A DNA stretch of 29,215 nucleotides from the NCBI GenBank assembly GCA_964616145.1, contig CAZTRD010000011.1:1-29215 (forward strand), read 5' to 3'. The position numbers were made by a program, and so were the translations under genes. The notes beneath the pieces were generated by a model. It made no database searches, was not told where the DNA came from, and saw only the letters and a program-made list of their open reading frames with translations. Origin of the DNA: JAQTNP01 sp964616145 (GTDB lineage Bacteria; Patescibacteriota; Minisyncoccia; Minisyncoccales; PEYH01). Numbering within the stretch: position 1 is the first letter of the stretch; each line of letters starts with the position of its first letter. Of this stretch, positions 13,526-22,600 are shown piece after piece.

Positions 13526-14509
13526 TTAGATAAATCCCCCTTGTTTTAATTTATCCTTAATTTCATCTTTATTCATCGATTTATAATTTGATGAATATTT
13601 CTCTCCTTCAAATTTCTTGAAATCTTTATACTTATCTCTCAATCCATTTATATTCTGCTGGGGAAGAATTAAATAATAGTTTTCATCAAAGATTATTGTA
13701 TCTTTGGCTTCAAATTCGGATATCAAATCTTCATGAAGTTTTTCTCCAGGTCTGATACCAATTTCTTTTAATTTGCTCTTTCCGCCTAATTCTTTAATCA
13801 TAACTTCTGCTAAATCAGTGATTTTGCAAGCTGGCATTTTGGTAACAAAGATTTCTCCGCCCATACATCTTTCAGCTGCTCCGAACAGCAAACCTATAGC
13901 TTCATCAATCCTCATATAGTATCTTGTCATATTAAAATCAGTAATTGGAAGATCTTCTCCTTTTTCTATTAATTCCTTAAAAAACGGGATTATGCTTCCC
14001 CTTGTGCCCATTACGTTACCAGCCCTGGTACATACAAATTTAGTATTACTGCTTTCCAGGTTTCCATGAATCATCAGTTTTTCCCCTATTGCCTTACACA
14101 TTCCATACATATTTACTGGGGCGCAAGCCTTATCGCTGGAACAGTCAATTACCAATTTTACTCCATGGCTAATAGCGGCTTTTACAACATTGTGAGTCCC
14201 TAAAATATTGGTATTTATTGATTGCCAGGGATTATCTTCGCAGATAGGAACGTGTTTCAAAGCGGCCAAGTGAAAAACTATATCTATATCTCTCATGGCA
14301 AAGCTTAATGTTTCTAGATTTACAACATCTCCGATAACAAACTTCAATTTCGGATTTTTAAACAACCTGTCCATTGTTACTTGGGCGAATTCTCCGCGGG
14401 AGTAGATAGTTATTTCTTTTGGATCGTATTTTTCCAAAAGTTGCCTTGTAATCTCCTGTCCCCAAGATCCGGTCCCACCTGTAATTAGGATTCTTTGATT
14501 ATTAAACAT
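13526..14509 (-). CDS. UDP-GlcNAc 4,6-dehydratase / 5-epimerase (CapE/WbjB/WbvB type)
   Basis: A 327-residue extended short-chain dehydrogenase. It has the NAD(P)-binding ILITGGTGSWG (7-17), FHLAALKHVPICE (79-91), the catalytic stretch CSSDKACAPVNMYGMCK with Asp126, Lys127, Tyr135 and Lys139, and RPGEKLHEDLIS near the C-terminus, as in FlaA1, PseB and CapE. Inverting members of this group turn UDP-GlcNAc into UDP-2-acetamido-2,6-dideoxy-L-arabino-hexos-4-ulose; retaining members make the D-xylo form. The adjacent reductase and 2-epimerase genes favour the L-sugar (CapE-like) route. It overlaps the 2-epimerase gene by 8 bases. Confidence 0.88.
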   Translation of the reverse strand: MFNNQRILITGGTGSWGQEITRQLLEKYDPKEITIYSRGEFAQVTMDRLFKNPKLKFVIGDVVNLETLSFAMRDIDIVFHLAALKHVPICEDNPWQSINTNILGTHNVVKAAISHGVKLVIDCSSDKACAPVNMYGMCKAIGEKLMIHGNLESSNTKFVCTRAGNVMGTRGSIIPFFKELIEKGEDLPITDFNMTRYYMRIDEAIGLLFGAAERCMGGEIFVTKMPACKITDLAEVMIKELGGKSKLKEIGIRPGEKLHEDLISEFEAKDTIIFDENYYLILPQQNINGLRDKYKDFKKFEGEKYSSNYKSMNKDEIKDKLKQGGFI

Positions 14510-15581
14510 TTTTGTATCTCATTAATACTTTTAATATCTTGTCTGAAACATTATCATTATAGTCCAAGGGAATTCTTGTCTCTTCATCATTTGGAATATT
14601 CATTGCTATATTAAAACTATCTAAAATATCCTTTTTATCAACTCCTGCAACTATTGTTTTTCCTGAATCTGTTAATTCCGGCCTTTCCGTAGATATTCTT
14701 GTAAATACACAGGGTTTTTTAAAGATAGCGGCCTCTTCTGGAATTGTTCCTGAATCTGTAATCATGCAAGCCGCATTAATTTCCAACTTCATAAAATCAA
14801 GTAATCCAAATGGTTTTAAGAATTGCAAGTTATGTTTTTTCTTCAAATCCTCATCTAGTTTTCTCATGGTTCTTGGATGAGTGCTAAAAATCACCCTGTA
14901 TTTCTTTGATATTTGTATCAATGCTTCGCATAATCCGACAAATACTTTTGGATCATCCACATTCTCTTCCCTGTGCATCGTTGCTAAAATATACTGTTCG
15001 TTTTTCTTAATTCCCAGTTCATCAAGAATTTTACTTTTTTCTGCCTTTTCTTTATTTTCCCTGATAATCTCTACTATTGGATTCCCAGTCACAAATATCT
15101 TTCCTGGGTGATATCCTTCCATTAACAATTGTTCCCTACTCCTTTGAGTATAGGGTAACAAAACATCGGAACAGCTATCTATTATTCTTCTGTTTATCTC
15201 TTCTGGCGTTTTATCAGAATAGCACCTGTTACCTGCTTCCATATGAAAAACAGGGATATGCATACGTTTAGCAACTATGGCGCTCAAACAGGAATTAGTA
15301 TCTCCTAATATCAATACCGCATCCGGTCTTTCTTTAAATAATATTTTTTCTACTTCCTGCAACATAATGGCAATCTGCTTGAAAACAGAATCTGCTTGGG
15401 AATTCATCACATAATCAGGTTTTCTGATGTCCAGATCTTTAAAAAACACCTCGCTTAATTCATAGTCAAAGTTCTGCCCGGTGTTAATTAAAATGTGATC
15501 AGTAAATTTATCAAGTTTCTTGATAATTTCTGATAATCTGATAAGTTCCGGCCTAGTACCAAATATTGTTGCTACTTTCAT
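14502..15581 (-). CDS. Non-hydrolysing UDP-N-acetylhexosamine 2-epimerase (WecB/CapG/WbvD type)
   Basis: A 359-residue GT-B-like epimerase. Family marks are GTRPELIRLSEII (8-20), HMEAGNR with PEEINRRIID about 20 residues on, TMHREENVDD, STHPRT and ITDSGTIPEEA. WecB makes UDP-ManNAc from UDP-GlcNAc, while CapG, FnlC and WbvD invert C2 of a 6-deoxy-L-sugar. The direct linkage to a dehydratase (8-base overlap) and an RmlD-like reductase (12-base gap) favours the second role. A TATAAT formed around the upstream stop codon lies 11 bases before the ATG and might be an internal promoter. Confidence 0.9.
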   Translation of the reverse strand: MKVATIFGTRPELIRLSEIIKKLDKFTDHILINTGQNFDYELSEVFFKDLDIRKPDYVMNSQADSVFKQIAIMLQEVEKILFKERPDAVLILGDTNSCLSAIVAKRMHIPVFHMEAGNRCYSDKTPEEINRRIIDSCSDVLLPYTQRSREQLLMEGYHPGKIFVTGNPIVEIIRENKEKAEKSKILDELGIKKNEQYILATMHREENVDDPKVFVGLCEALIQISKKYRVIFSTHPRTMRKLDEDLKKKHNLQFLKPFGLLDFMKLEINAACMITDSGTIPEEAAIFKKPCVFTRISTERPELTDSGKTIVAGVDKKDILDSFNIAMNIPNDEETRIPLDYNDNVSDKILKVLMRYKNV

Positions 15582-15593
15582 AATTTTTTTTAA

Positions 15594-16484
15594 TTATAGC
15601 TCTTTTAGCATCTCATCAAAACTTGGGATGTTTAATTGAGAGCATAAAGGATAAATTGTAGATAGAGTGCGATTAACTCCATGAGAACCGTCTGGCTTGA
15701 TTTCACATTCAATCCTATATTTTTCTTTGAATTTAATCAACATCTCATATTTAGAAAGGGTTGTAGAAAAAATATGATAGATTCCCGTCTTTGGATATTT
15801 ATTCCTTTCTTCAAATATTCTTGAGCAAATATTACCAAATTCTTTGGTAGTTACTCCATTCCAAAAATGCTGAGTAAATCCATTGATAACCTTTCCATTC
15901 TGCTGTAAAAACCATTCTAATAATCCCTTGAATCCGGTTAGTTCCCTGCCAATAATAGAGGTTCTTAAATTCAGACAGTTGAATGGTTCTCCTAAAACCT
16001 TTGAAATACCATATATATCTACCGGCGTTTTCAAAGATTTTTCATTGTAAGGAAATCCTTTTTCTCCATCAAAAGCGCAATCTGTAGTGATATGTATTAA
16101 TCTAGAACCAAATACATTAGCCAAAATATGCGGAAAAGCGCTGTTAATGAAAAATGTCATTGTTGGATCAACCAAGGAATATGGAGTAATTATTCCGATG
16201 GCATTGATAGCATAATTTATTTCTCCTGCTGATTTCAAAAAATTCTCCAAATATGGACTTTTGTGTCCCAGATTTTTAGCAAAATCCTGGTAAAGTAGTT
16301 TCAAATCAAATTCCACTGTTTTATGATCCTTAACTCCTCCATATTTATCATCTAAAAGTTTTACCTGTCCTAAATTATGAAAACTCAAAACTAAATCGTA
16401 TTTATCCTTTAAGACAGAATAAATACCGCTCCCGAGCATTCCTGAAGCTCCTAAAATCAATACCTTTTGCCTATTCTCCTTCAT
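15594..16484 (-). CDS. RmlD-type nucleotide-sugar 4-reductase
   Basis: A 296-residue extended short-chain dehydrogenase of the RmlD (dTDP-4-dehydrorhamnose reductase) type. It has GASGMLGS (12-19), INAIGIITPYSLVDPTMTFF (93-112), HITTDCAFDG (131-140) and the catalytic Tyr158-Gly-Ile-Ser-Lys162. It lacks the C-terminal cupin domain of the FnlB/WbjC/CapF reductases, which are longer. In the known L-amino-sugar pathways, WbvR (RmlD-like) gives UDP-L-rhamnosamine, which a 2-epimerase turns into UDP-L-QuiNAc; CapF leads to UDP-L-FucNAc. Size and type therefore point to the L-QuiNAc branch (inference). It lies 15 bases after the flippase gene. Confidence 0.82.
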   Translation of the reverse strand: MKENRQKVLILGASGMLGSGIYSVLKDKYDLVLSFHNLGQVKLLDDKYGGVKDHKTVEFDLKLLYQDFAKNLGHKSPYLENFLKSAGEINYAINAIGIITPYSLVDPTMTFFINSAFPHILANVFGSRLIHITTDCAFDGEKGFPYNEKSLKTPVDIYGISKVLGEPFNCLNLRTSIIGRELTGFKGLLEWFLQQNGKVINGFTQHFWNGVTTKEFGNICSRIFEERNKYPKTGIYHIFSTTLSKYEMLIKFKEKYRIECEIKPDGSHGVNRTLSTIYPLCSQLNIPSFDEMLKEL

Positions 16485-16499
16485 ATATTGAATTCTAAT

Positions 16500-17966
16500 T
16501 CAGTTAGGTTTTTTAAGCAATGGATGGAAAATCTTCCAAAAAAACACGAAAAGAGATAAATATATTATCGCTCCGATCAGACAACCAATCAAAACATGCA
16601 GATCGTATATGAAAGGTATTTTAAGGATGAAAAACATTATCCCGGAAGCTAAAGATACATTTATCAGGATTAATAATATTTTTTTATTCATGACAGAAAA
16701 ATATTTCTTCTTGATTCCAAATGCCATTAAAAGGATAAACACTATCAAAACACTGACTAAGGTAGTAATACTAGCTGCATTTAAACTGTATTTTGGGATG
16801 AATATGATATTTAAGATAAAATTGGCCAAGGCCCCAATAAATGTAAACCAAAATATCTTTTTCTGTTGATTTATGGCCGTAAATGTCATCATTAAGGGAG
16901 AAATCAGATAAGAAATAGCTACTGTTATAAGTAGTATCTGAAAGGCAAATACTCCTGGCATAAATGGCTCTCCATATAACCAATTAATAATCTTTGGAGC
17001 TAAAGCTATTCCGCAGGCCATCATAGGAATAGATGCAAAAACCATAACTTGCACGAATTTAGTATAGATTTTTTTCAGTTTTTCCTGAGATTCTTTAAGG
17101 GCAACGCTCAAGGCCGGAAAAAAACTAAAAGCAATAAGGGTGATTGGAACCATTAAAACCGCAATTATCCTATACGCGGCATTATACCAACCAACCTGTA
17201 TAATCTGACCTAAATATCCCATTATTGACGAGTCCAATTGGCTGTAAATAGTGCTGAAAATTCCAACCATTGCCAAGGGCCAGGATAGAATTAAAATCTG
17301 TTTCCATTTCTTAACATCCCAAGTCAATTTAATATTGTGAAACTTTAAATGGAAAAATATCCAGATGACAGCAACTGTTAATATACAAGCCAAAAGATAG
17401 GCGAAACTTACTCCTTTCACATTTGGAAAAGCAAAGATTATTGCAAAACCTATCACGGCTAAGCTTAATGATCTGATGATTTTCCCGAAGAATTCATATT
17501 TCATCTGCTGGCGGGCGCGTAAAAAAGAATAAAAAATGTCTGGAAAATAATCTAGGATTGCGACTATGCCTAGAATAAACATCATTTGCCTTAAAAATGA
17601 ATCTTTGGTGATCAAAAACGCCCCGATCACCATAACTCCCAAGGTTAAAATGCTTAATACGATTTTTAAAGCTAAAATTGAAGAGAAATTCTTTTCCTTT
17701 TCTTTATCCTGAGCAAATTCCCTTGTAATAATCAAAGATAATCCCAAATCAGAGAAAATGATGAATAAAGAAACAAAACCAATCGCGAAGGTAAATTTCC
17801 CATACTCATAGGCGCCCAGAATTCTAGCCACATATATTATCCAAACAAAACGTATGGCATAGCTTAAAATTTCACCAAAAATCAGCCATCCGGTATTCTT
17901 GGCTATAGTTTTTTCTTGGCTTTCTCCTTCTCCCAAAAACTCTTGTATATTTTTTAGTATTTTCAC
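16500..17966 (-). CDS. Polysaccharide flippase (Wzx-like, MOP superfamily)
   Basis: A 488-residue integral membrane protein with about 12-14 hydrophobic helices, beginning with KNTGWLIFGEILSYAIRFVW and YVARILGAYEYGKFTFAIGF, the characteristic N-terminus of polysaccharide biosynthesis flippases. Such proteins flip undecaprenyl-linked glycan units across the cytoplasmic membrane. It overlaps the upstream metalloprotease gene by 4 bases (17963-17966) and is followed by the nucleotide-sugar genes, so surface glycan export and precursor synthesis are expressed together. No separate polymerase or ligase is seen in the window. Confidence 0.92.
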   Translation of the reverse strand: MKILKNIQEFLGEGESQEKTIAKNTGWLIFGEILSYAIRFVWIIYVARILGAYEYGKFTFAIGFVSLFIIFSDLGLSLIITREFAQDKEKEKNFSSILALKIVLSILTLGVMVIGAFLITKDSFLRQMMFILGIVAILDYFPDIFYSFLRARQQMKYEFFGKIIRSLSLAVIGFAIIFAFPNVKGVSFAYLLACILTVAVIWIFFHLKFHNIKLTWDVKKWKQILILSWPLAMVGIFSTIYSQLDSSIMGYLGQIIQVGWYNAAYRIIAVLMVPITLIAFSFFPALSVALKESQEKLKKIYTKFVQVMVFASIPMMACGIALAPKIINWLYGEPFMPGVFAFQILLITVAISYLISPLMMTFTAINQQKKIFWFTFIGALANFILNIIFIPKYSLNAASITTLVSVLIVFILLMAFGIKKKYFSVMNKKILLILINVSLASGIMFFILKIPFIYDLHVLIGCLIGAIIYLSLFVFFWKIFHPLLKKPN

Positions 17967-19672
17967 AGATTGCCTAAGAGTTGATTAATCTTACTTCTGG
18001 TTGATGGACCAACATTGCCGGTTCCATTAGCAAGTCCTAATGGAATAAGGATGTCGGTTTTGTACTTCTCCTGAAATTTAATCACGGCTTCTCTTGTCAA
18101 AGATCCAAAATTCCCGGTTACCAGACCCTGGGAATAAACACCTTGTTTTGAGAGAAACGACTGAAGGCATTTTACCTGAGAATCATTCCTCATTCCGTAA
18201 TACAGGTTTTTTGTAATAGATAAGCAACTCCCCTGCTTAGTTAATAGTTCATTTAATATCTTTTGCAATTCAACTATCTGCTGCTGCAATTGGGCAATTA
18301 AAGCATCATTGGATGTTGTATCTACTAATGTCTTTATCCCTATATTAAAGCTATACGAAGATTTCTGTTTTGCTAGATCTGTTTCTTGCATCACTGGCAT
18401 TAAAACCAAAGAAATGTTTTCTTTAGCAAATTCCGGCAAGATAATCTTCTGAGAAATGTTTAGATTCTCCAGTTTTTTTATCGTTAATTCTGTCCCGTTT
18501 CTTTTTAATATATATGGGATGACTAAATTAGAGGAATCCGCATTCTTTAATGTTACTTCCAGCCCTTTATCCCCTCCGATTATCTTAAACCACTTAGCAG
18601 ACCAATTCTGTATTTCATATGTTAATTGTATATTGGTCTGACTGGTTGCCGGTAGAAAGATTAATGAAGGAGTTAAATGGAAATTAGCCAGATTATTATT
18701 CTTAAAGCAGTAATATTGCCCAATATTACAATCATTAAGGTATATGGCAATTACCCAGTCCTGAAATATCTCTGAAAATGGCTTGTTAATCCCCTTTTTA
18801 GACAAAACATCCTCTATAGCACTAATCCCTGTTTTTGAAGATTTCACTATGCTGCTTAATACATCTATCCCGTATTGATCTGCAATATATTGGGTAAGTA
18901 AATCAACAACCGCATAATCAGCTTGGGCGCTTTTCCATTCAAGCAAAGAGTCGCTTGGACTGTCAATGAATTCGTTTACTCTGCTTTGCAGATTGCTTCC
19001 CTGATATTCAGCATCATACCCCAAAAGAGTTGGAGAATAATCAGCTATTGCCTCTGTCAACCAGATCTCTTCCTCTACATTCAGTATTCTTCCTTTTTGA
19101 TTGAAAATGATCAGGTGAGTAAATTCATGAGCCAGATAATCTCTGATATTTTTAGTAGAAACATATTCCGTGGCTAGATATACCATTTCTCTTTGGTTAG
19201 AGCTTGGCGCCTGGGCTTTGTAATAGCCATCTATTTGCCTGTCATACCCTCCGATACGTTCTTTCATCTGCTCTAAAACTATCGTTATTTTAGCATCATC
19301 ATCAATTCCAGGATTGTTCTCAGATCCGTAGAATTGAGTCAAAACGGGATATATCCGGTTATCAAACTCTTGAGATAGCTCAGAAACATTTTCTAAAATA
19401 TCTTGCCTTTCTACGTCAGTTAACGAATCCCACCAAGCATCTTCAAAATATATGTAGCTCCTTATCCCTATCAACCTTAATGTGGCAGAGATATTGGTTC
19501 TATCTGCTTTATCGTATTCTTTTTCAACAAAGAAATTGATTTTTTGCCCGTGAACATCGGCAAAAGCAAAAAACGGCGCCATAGACGCACACAGAACAAA
19601 AAGGATAAGGATTGGTATAATTTTCCTCTTCATACTTCTACCTATTCTACTAGAAACTCGTTTTAATTTCAA
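17963..19672 (-). CDS. Secreted zinc metalloprotease-like protein with C-terminal peptidoglycan-binding domain, TTG start
   Basis: This 569-residue protein has a basic start and a hydrophobic segment (KIIPILILFVLCASMAPFF) ending in a signal peptidase site AFA-DV (about 38). The zinc motif His182-Glu-Phe-Thr-His186 is followed 21 residues later by Glu207 in LTEAIADY, a gluzincin-type HExxH...E arrangement. A Gln/Leu-rich coil (LIAQLQQQIVELQKILNELL, about 455-475) precedes a peptidoglycan-binding type 1 domain (about 487-567), which should hold the protein at the wall. The TTG start is preferred over the ATG at codon 14 because GGAGG lies exactly 6 bases before it, overlapping the stop of the Kelch gene. 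Proteolytic activity is likely but unproven. Confidence 0.85.
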   Translation of the reverse strand: MKLKRVSSRIGRSMKRKIIPILILFVLCASMAPFFAFADVHGQKINFFVEKEYDKADRTNISATLRLIGIRSYIYFEDAWWDSLTDVERQDILENVSELSQEFDNRIYPVLTQFYGSENNPGIDDDAKITIVLEQMKERIGGYDRQIDGYYKAQAPSSNQREMVYLATEYVSTKNIRDYLAHEFTHLIIFNQKGRILNVEEEIWLTEAIADYSPTLLGYDAEYQGSNLQSRVNEFIDSPSDSLLEWKSAQADYAVVDLLTQYIADQYGIDVLSSIVKSSKTGISAIEDVLSKKGINKPFSEIFQDWVIAIYLNDCNIGQYYCFKNNNLANFHLTPSLIFLPATSQTNIQLTYEIQNWSAKWFKIIGGDKGLEVTLKNADSSNLVIPYILKRNGTELTIKKLENLNISQKIILPEFAKENISLVLMPVMQETDLAKQKSSYSFNIGIKTLVDTTSNDALIAQLQQQIVELQKILNELLTKQGSCLSITKNLYYGMRNDSQVKCLQSFLSKQGVYSQGLVTGNFGSLTREAVIKFQEKYKTDILIPLGLANGTGNVGPSTRSKINQLLGNL

Positions 19673-19674
19673 AT

Positions 19675-22600
19675 CTACCCTCCATCTTGAGCCTCAAAAG
19701 TATTTATTCCAGAACAAGTTCCCCCTGCTCCCTCAGAAGGGACATATAGTTTCCAATAGATGCTGTCTGTGGGAGGAGTGGTTGTTCTTTGGGGAACATT
19801 AAGATCTATTGGCTGAGATATTCCCGTTAAGGCAGTCTCCCCTCCTCCAATATTAAACTTCTGCTGGCCTACAGCAATACTTCCTATGCTACAGCTCATA
19901 GCTGTACCATATACTCCTACATCAAGATTGGTATTCCCTGTGTTTTCCACAGTAGTCGTAGCTTGGGCAGATGTATCTCCCAGATTTAAGCTATCATAGT
20001 CAATGTTGGCTTCAGATACATCTATGGCTATTAAATCAGCTATGGTAACCACAGAGGATATGGTTGTAGAAGAGGCAGAGGCGGCATCTATCGCTTTAAT
20101 CTGCCATTTCCAATCAGAAGCATTAGCATAGTACCAAACATCTGTTGAACAGGTAGCTGTACATTGAGTATCGTTACATGAAGAAGTAGAACAAGAAATA
20201 TCAGCATAACAATCATTGTTATCAGAAGAACAAACAGGAGTTTGGGCAACAGAGTCATAAAAAACAGCTATAACTGAAGTGATATCTCCATATCCATTAC
20301 TATCTGCAACTGTGCTTGTAGCTGATGCAGCAGTGGTGGCGCTTTCTATCAAAGATACTGCTGTAGGAGAAATAGTCCCCACTGTTGGCGTAGTATTATT
20401 AACAGTGAATGTTGAGGATCTGGGGTTATCTGTTGATGTTAAATCATGATTATCAAAAATATATGCGTAATAGTTATTACTTCCTGCCAGCGTAGGAACT
20501 GTAGAAGTGCAATTAGGATTAGACGATGTAGCCGTAGTTAATCCGCACCAAGTATCTCCCGCTCCTCCATCGCAAGCAGTGCTAGATACTCCTGAAGTTT
20601 TACATACTAATAGTCTTACTGTGTCTGCAGTAGTATTTGTATCCGTATCAGAGGAAGTAGCATAAAACGTTACTGTTGCTCCGGGATTTAATGGATCTGG
20701 GGTATCTGCAATATTAGTAAATCCTGGGACATGATTTACCATAAAAGGCGATCCATTATCTCCCGCTCCTTGAGAGGATGAAGAGCACAAAGGATTCCCG
20801 GAATTGTTATCACAAGCAAACGCATACCATGCATTAGATTCTGCATCTCCGCCAACAGCAGTTCTAGTGCAAGTATTTTCTGCATCAGCAACAACCCAAC
20901 CAGAAGATACGCAATATTTATTCCCGTCCCCTCCTGCGCATGTAGGAGTTGTTGTAGAAGCCGTAGGGGCAGTAGACGTAGAACAAACAAGTAATTTCCA
21001 ACTATCACTTTGGGCATCAGAAGAAGTAGCAGAAAATGTAGTAACAGCTCCAACATTTGTAGGTATTGTTCCAACAGAACCATTGTCTGATGGGCCAGCT
21101 GTAAAAGCAGGGGCATCATTTGGCGGAGTATATGTTACAACTATCTTGGCCAAGTCGGTGTATATCGTACTGGTAGCAGTCGATGTTGCCTCAAGAACAG
21201 CAGAAAAACTGAATCTGTTATTAGCATCAAGATATGAAGCCATTGTTGTTGTAGCTATAGAGGTAGAAGTAGAGCTTTCTGAAGTACCAATGCTTTTATC
21301 TGCATTCCATCCAGTATCTGCGTAATAATAAAGCTTGGCAGATGTTCCGGTACTATAATATCCCTCATTAGTAAAGGTAATATCTGTTATAGCATCTACA
21401 TCATACCCCCCATCTGAATCATATATCAATATATCATCAGAATACGATGAGTTTTTATTATCATATCCTCCAAAAATGTACGCTTTATTATCTGAACTAT
21501 TGAAAGTCACAGCTGATCCTCTTAATTCATATGGAAAATTATCTTTTACTGTTCCATTTGAGCCCGGAGAATATTCAACTATATCACTTACATATGAAAC
21601 CGTAGTAGTTCCATAATAGCCTCCAAAGATATAGAATTTAGAAGCATTAGAATCATATACTGCAGCAGCGTCTCTCCTGCCACCGGGGGACGGTAAATCA
21701 TGGGTTGTATCTGCTGCTGCGGTAGACGGAGAAGAGGGATCAAAAGAATAAATATTCGCATTGAATATACTGTTTGTATCGTTATAGCCCCCGAAGATAT
21801 ATATTTCATTTGAATCTTTGTAAGCAGCTGAGGCTCCTCCTAAAGCTTTTGGTAACGCCCCTATCCCTGTAGTGGTAGCTACTCCTGTAACAGGATTATA
21901 TTGGACAATACCTGAAGAATAAACAGCATTAGGATTAGTGTAATATCCTCCAAAGATATAAAATTTGCCACCAACGGAATCATAAACGGCAGGGGCATAT
22001 TCTAAGCCAACAGGTAAACTATGGCCGGTAGTCGTAGCTGCTGTGCTGGGGGAAGATGGATTGAATTTATAAATTGTCTGGTTAAATTGACTATTGGTAC
22101 CATTATATCCTCCGAAAATATACATCTCATCATTATCTTTAGAAGCGCAGGAGTGTCCTCTTAATTTAACAGGCAAAACTCCAATATTTGTAGTAGTAGC
22201 CGTTCCTGTTGTCGGATTATATTGTACTGTACTGGAAGAATAAGTGGCATCTGGATTGTCATAATATCCTCCAAAAATGTATATTTTACCAGAAGTAGAA
22301 TCATAGCACGCAGCAGAATCTTTTACTGCCTGAGGCAAGGTTGATGTCGAAAAGTCTAAAACCCCAGAAAGATCGAAAGAATATTGCATGGATATATATT
22401 TTGTGCTGGGTGGCTTAAGCGCAACATTAACCCTATTATTATCAGACGTTCCTACGTTAGTATAGTCAGTACTAGAAAATATAGTTGATGTAGCAGCTGC
22501 TGCTGCAGCCCAACTATCATATGCCGTGCTATTTTTCCATGCCCAATACTGTGTTCCTGGATATATCGTTACCGTAGCATCTATTACTATTGGATAATTG

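Noticed and set aside
19631..19633. ATG at codon 14 as the start of the metalloprotease
   Set aside because: It would give a tidy signal peptide, but the TTG at 19672 has a perfect GGAGG 6 bases upstream and overlaps the previous gene in the usual coupled manner, whereas the ATG has only a weak AGGT.
20804..21325. Long plus-strand ORF opposite the Kelch/Ig-like gene
   Set aside because: It mirrors a Ser/Thr/Ala-rich coding frame, whose complement is low in stops. It has no start signal and no recognisable domain.
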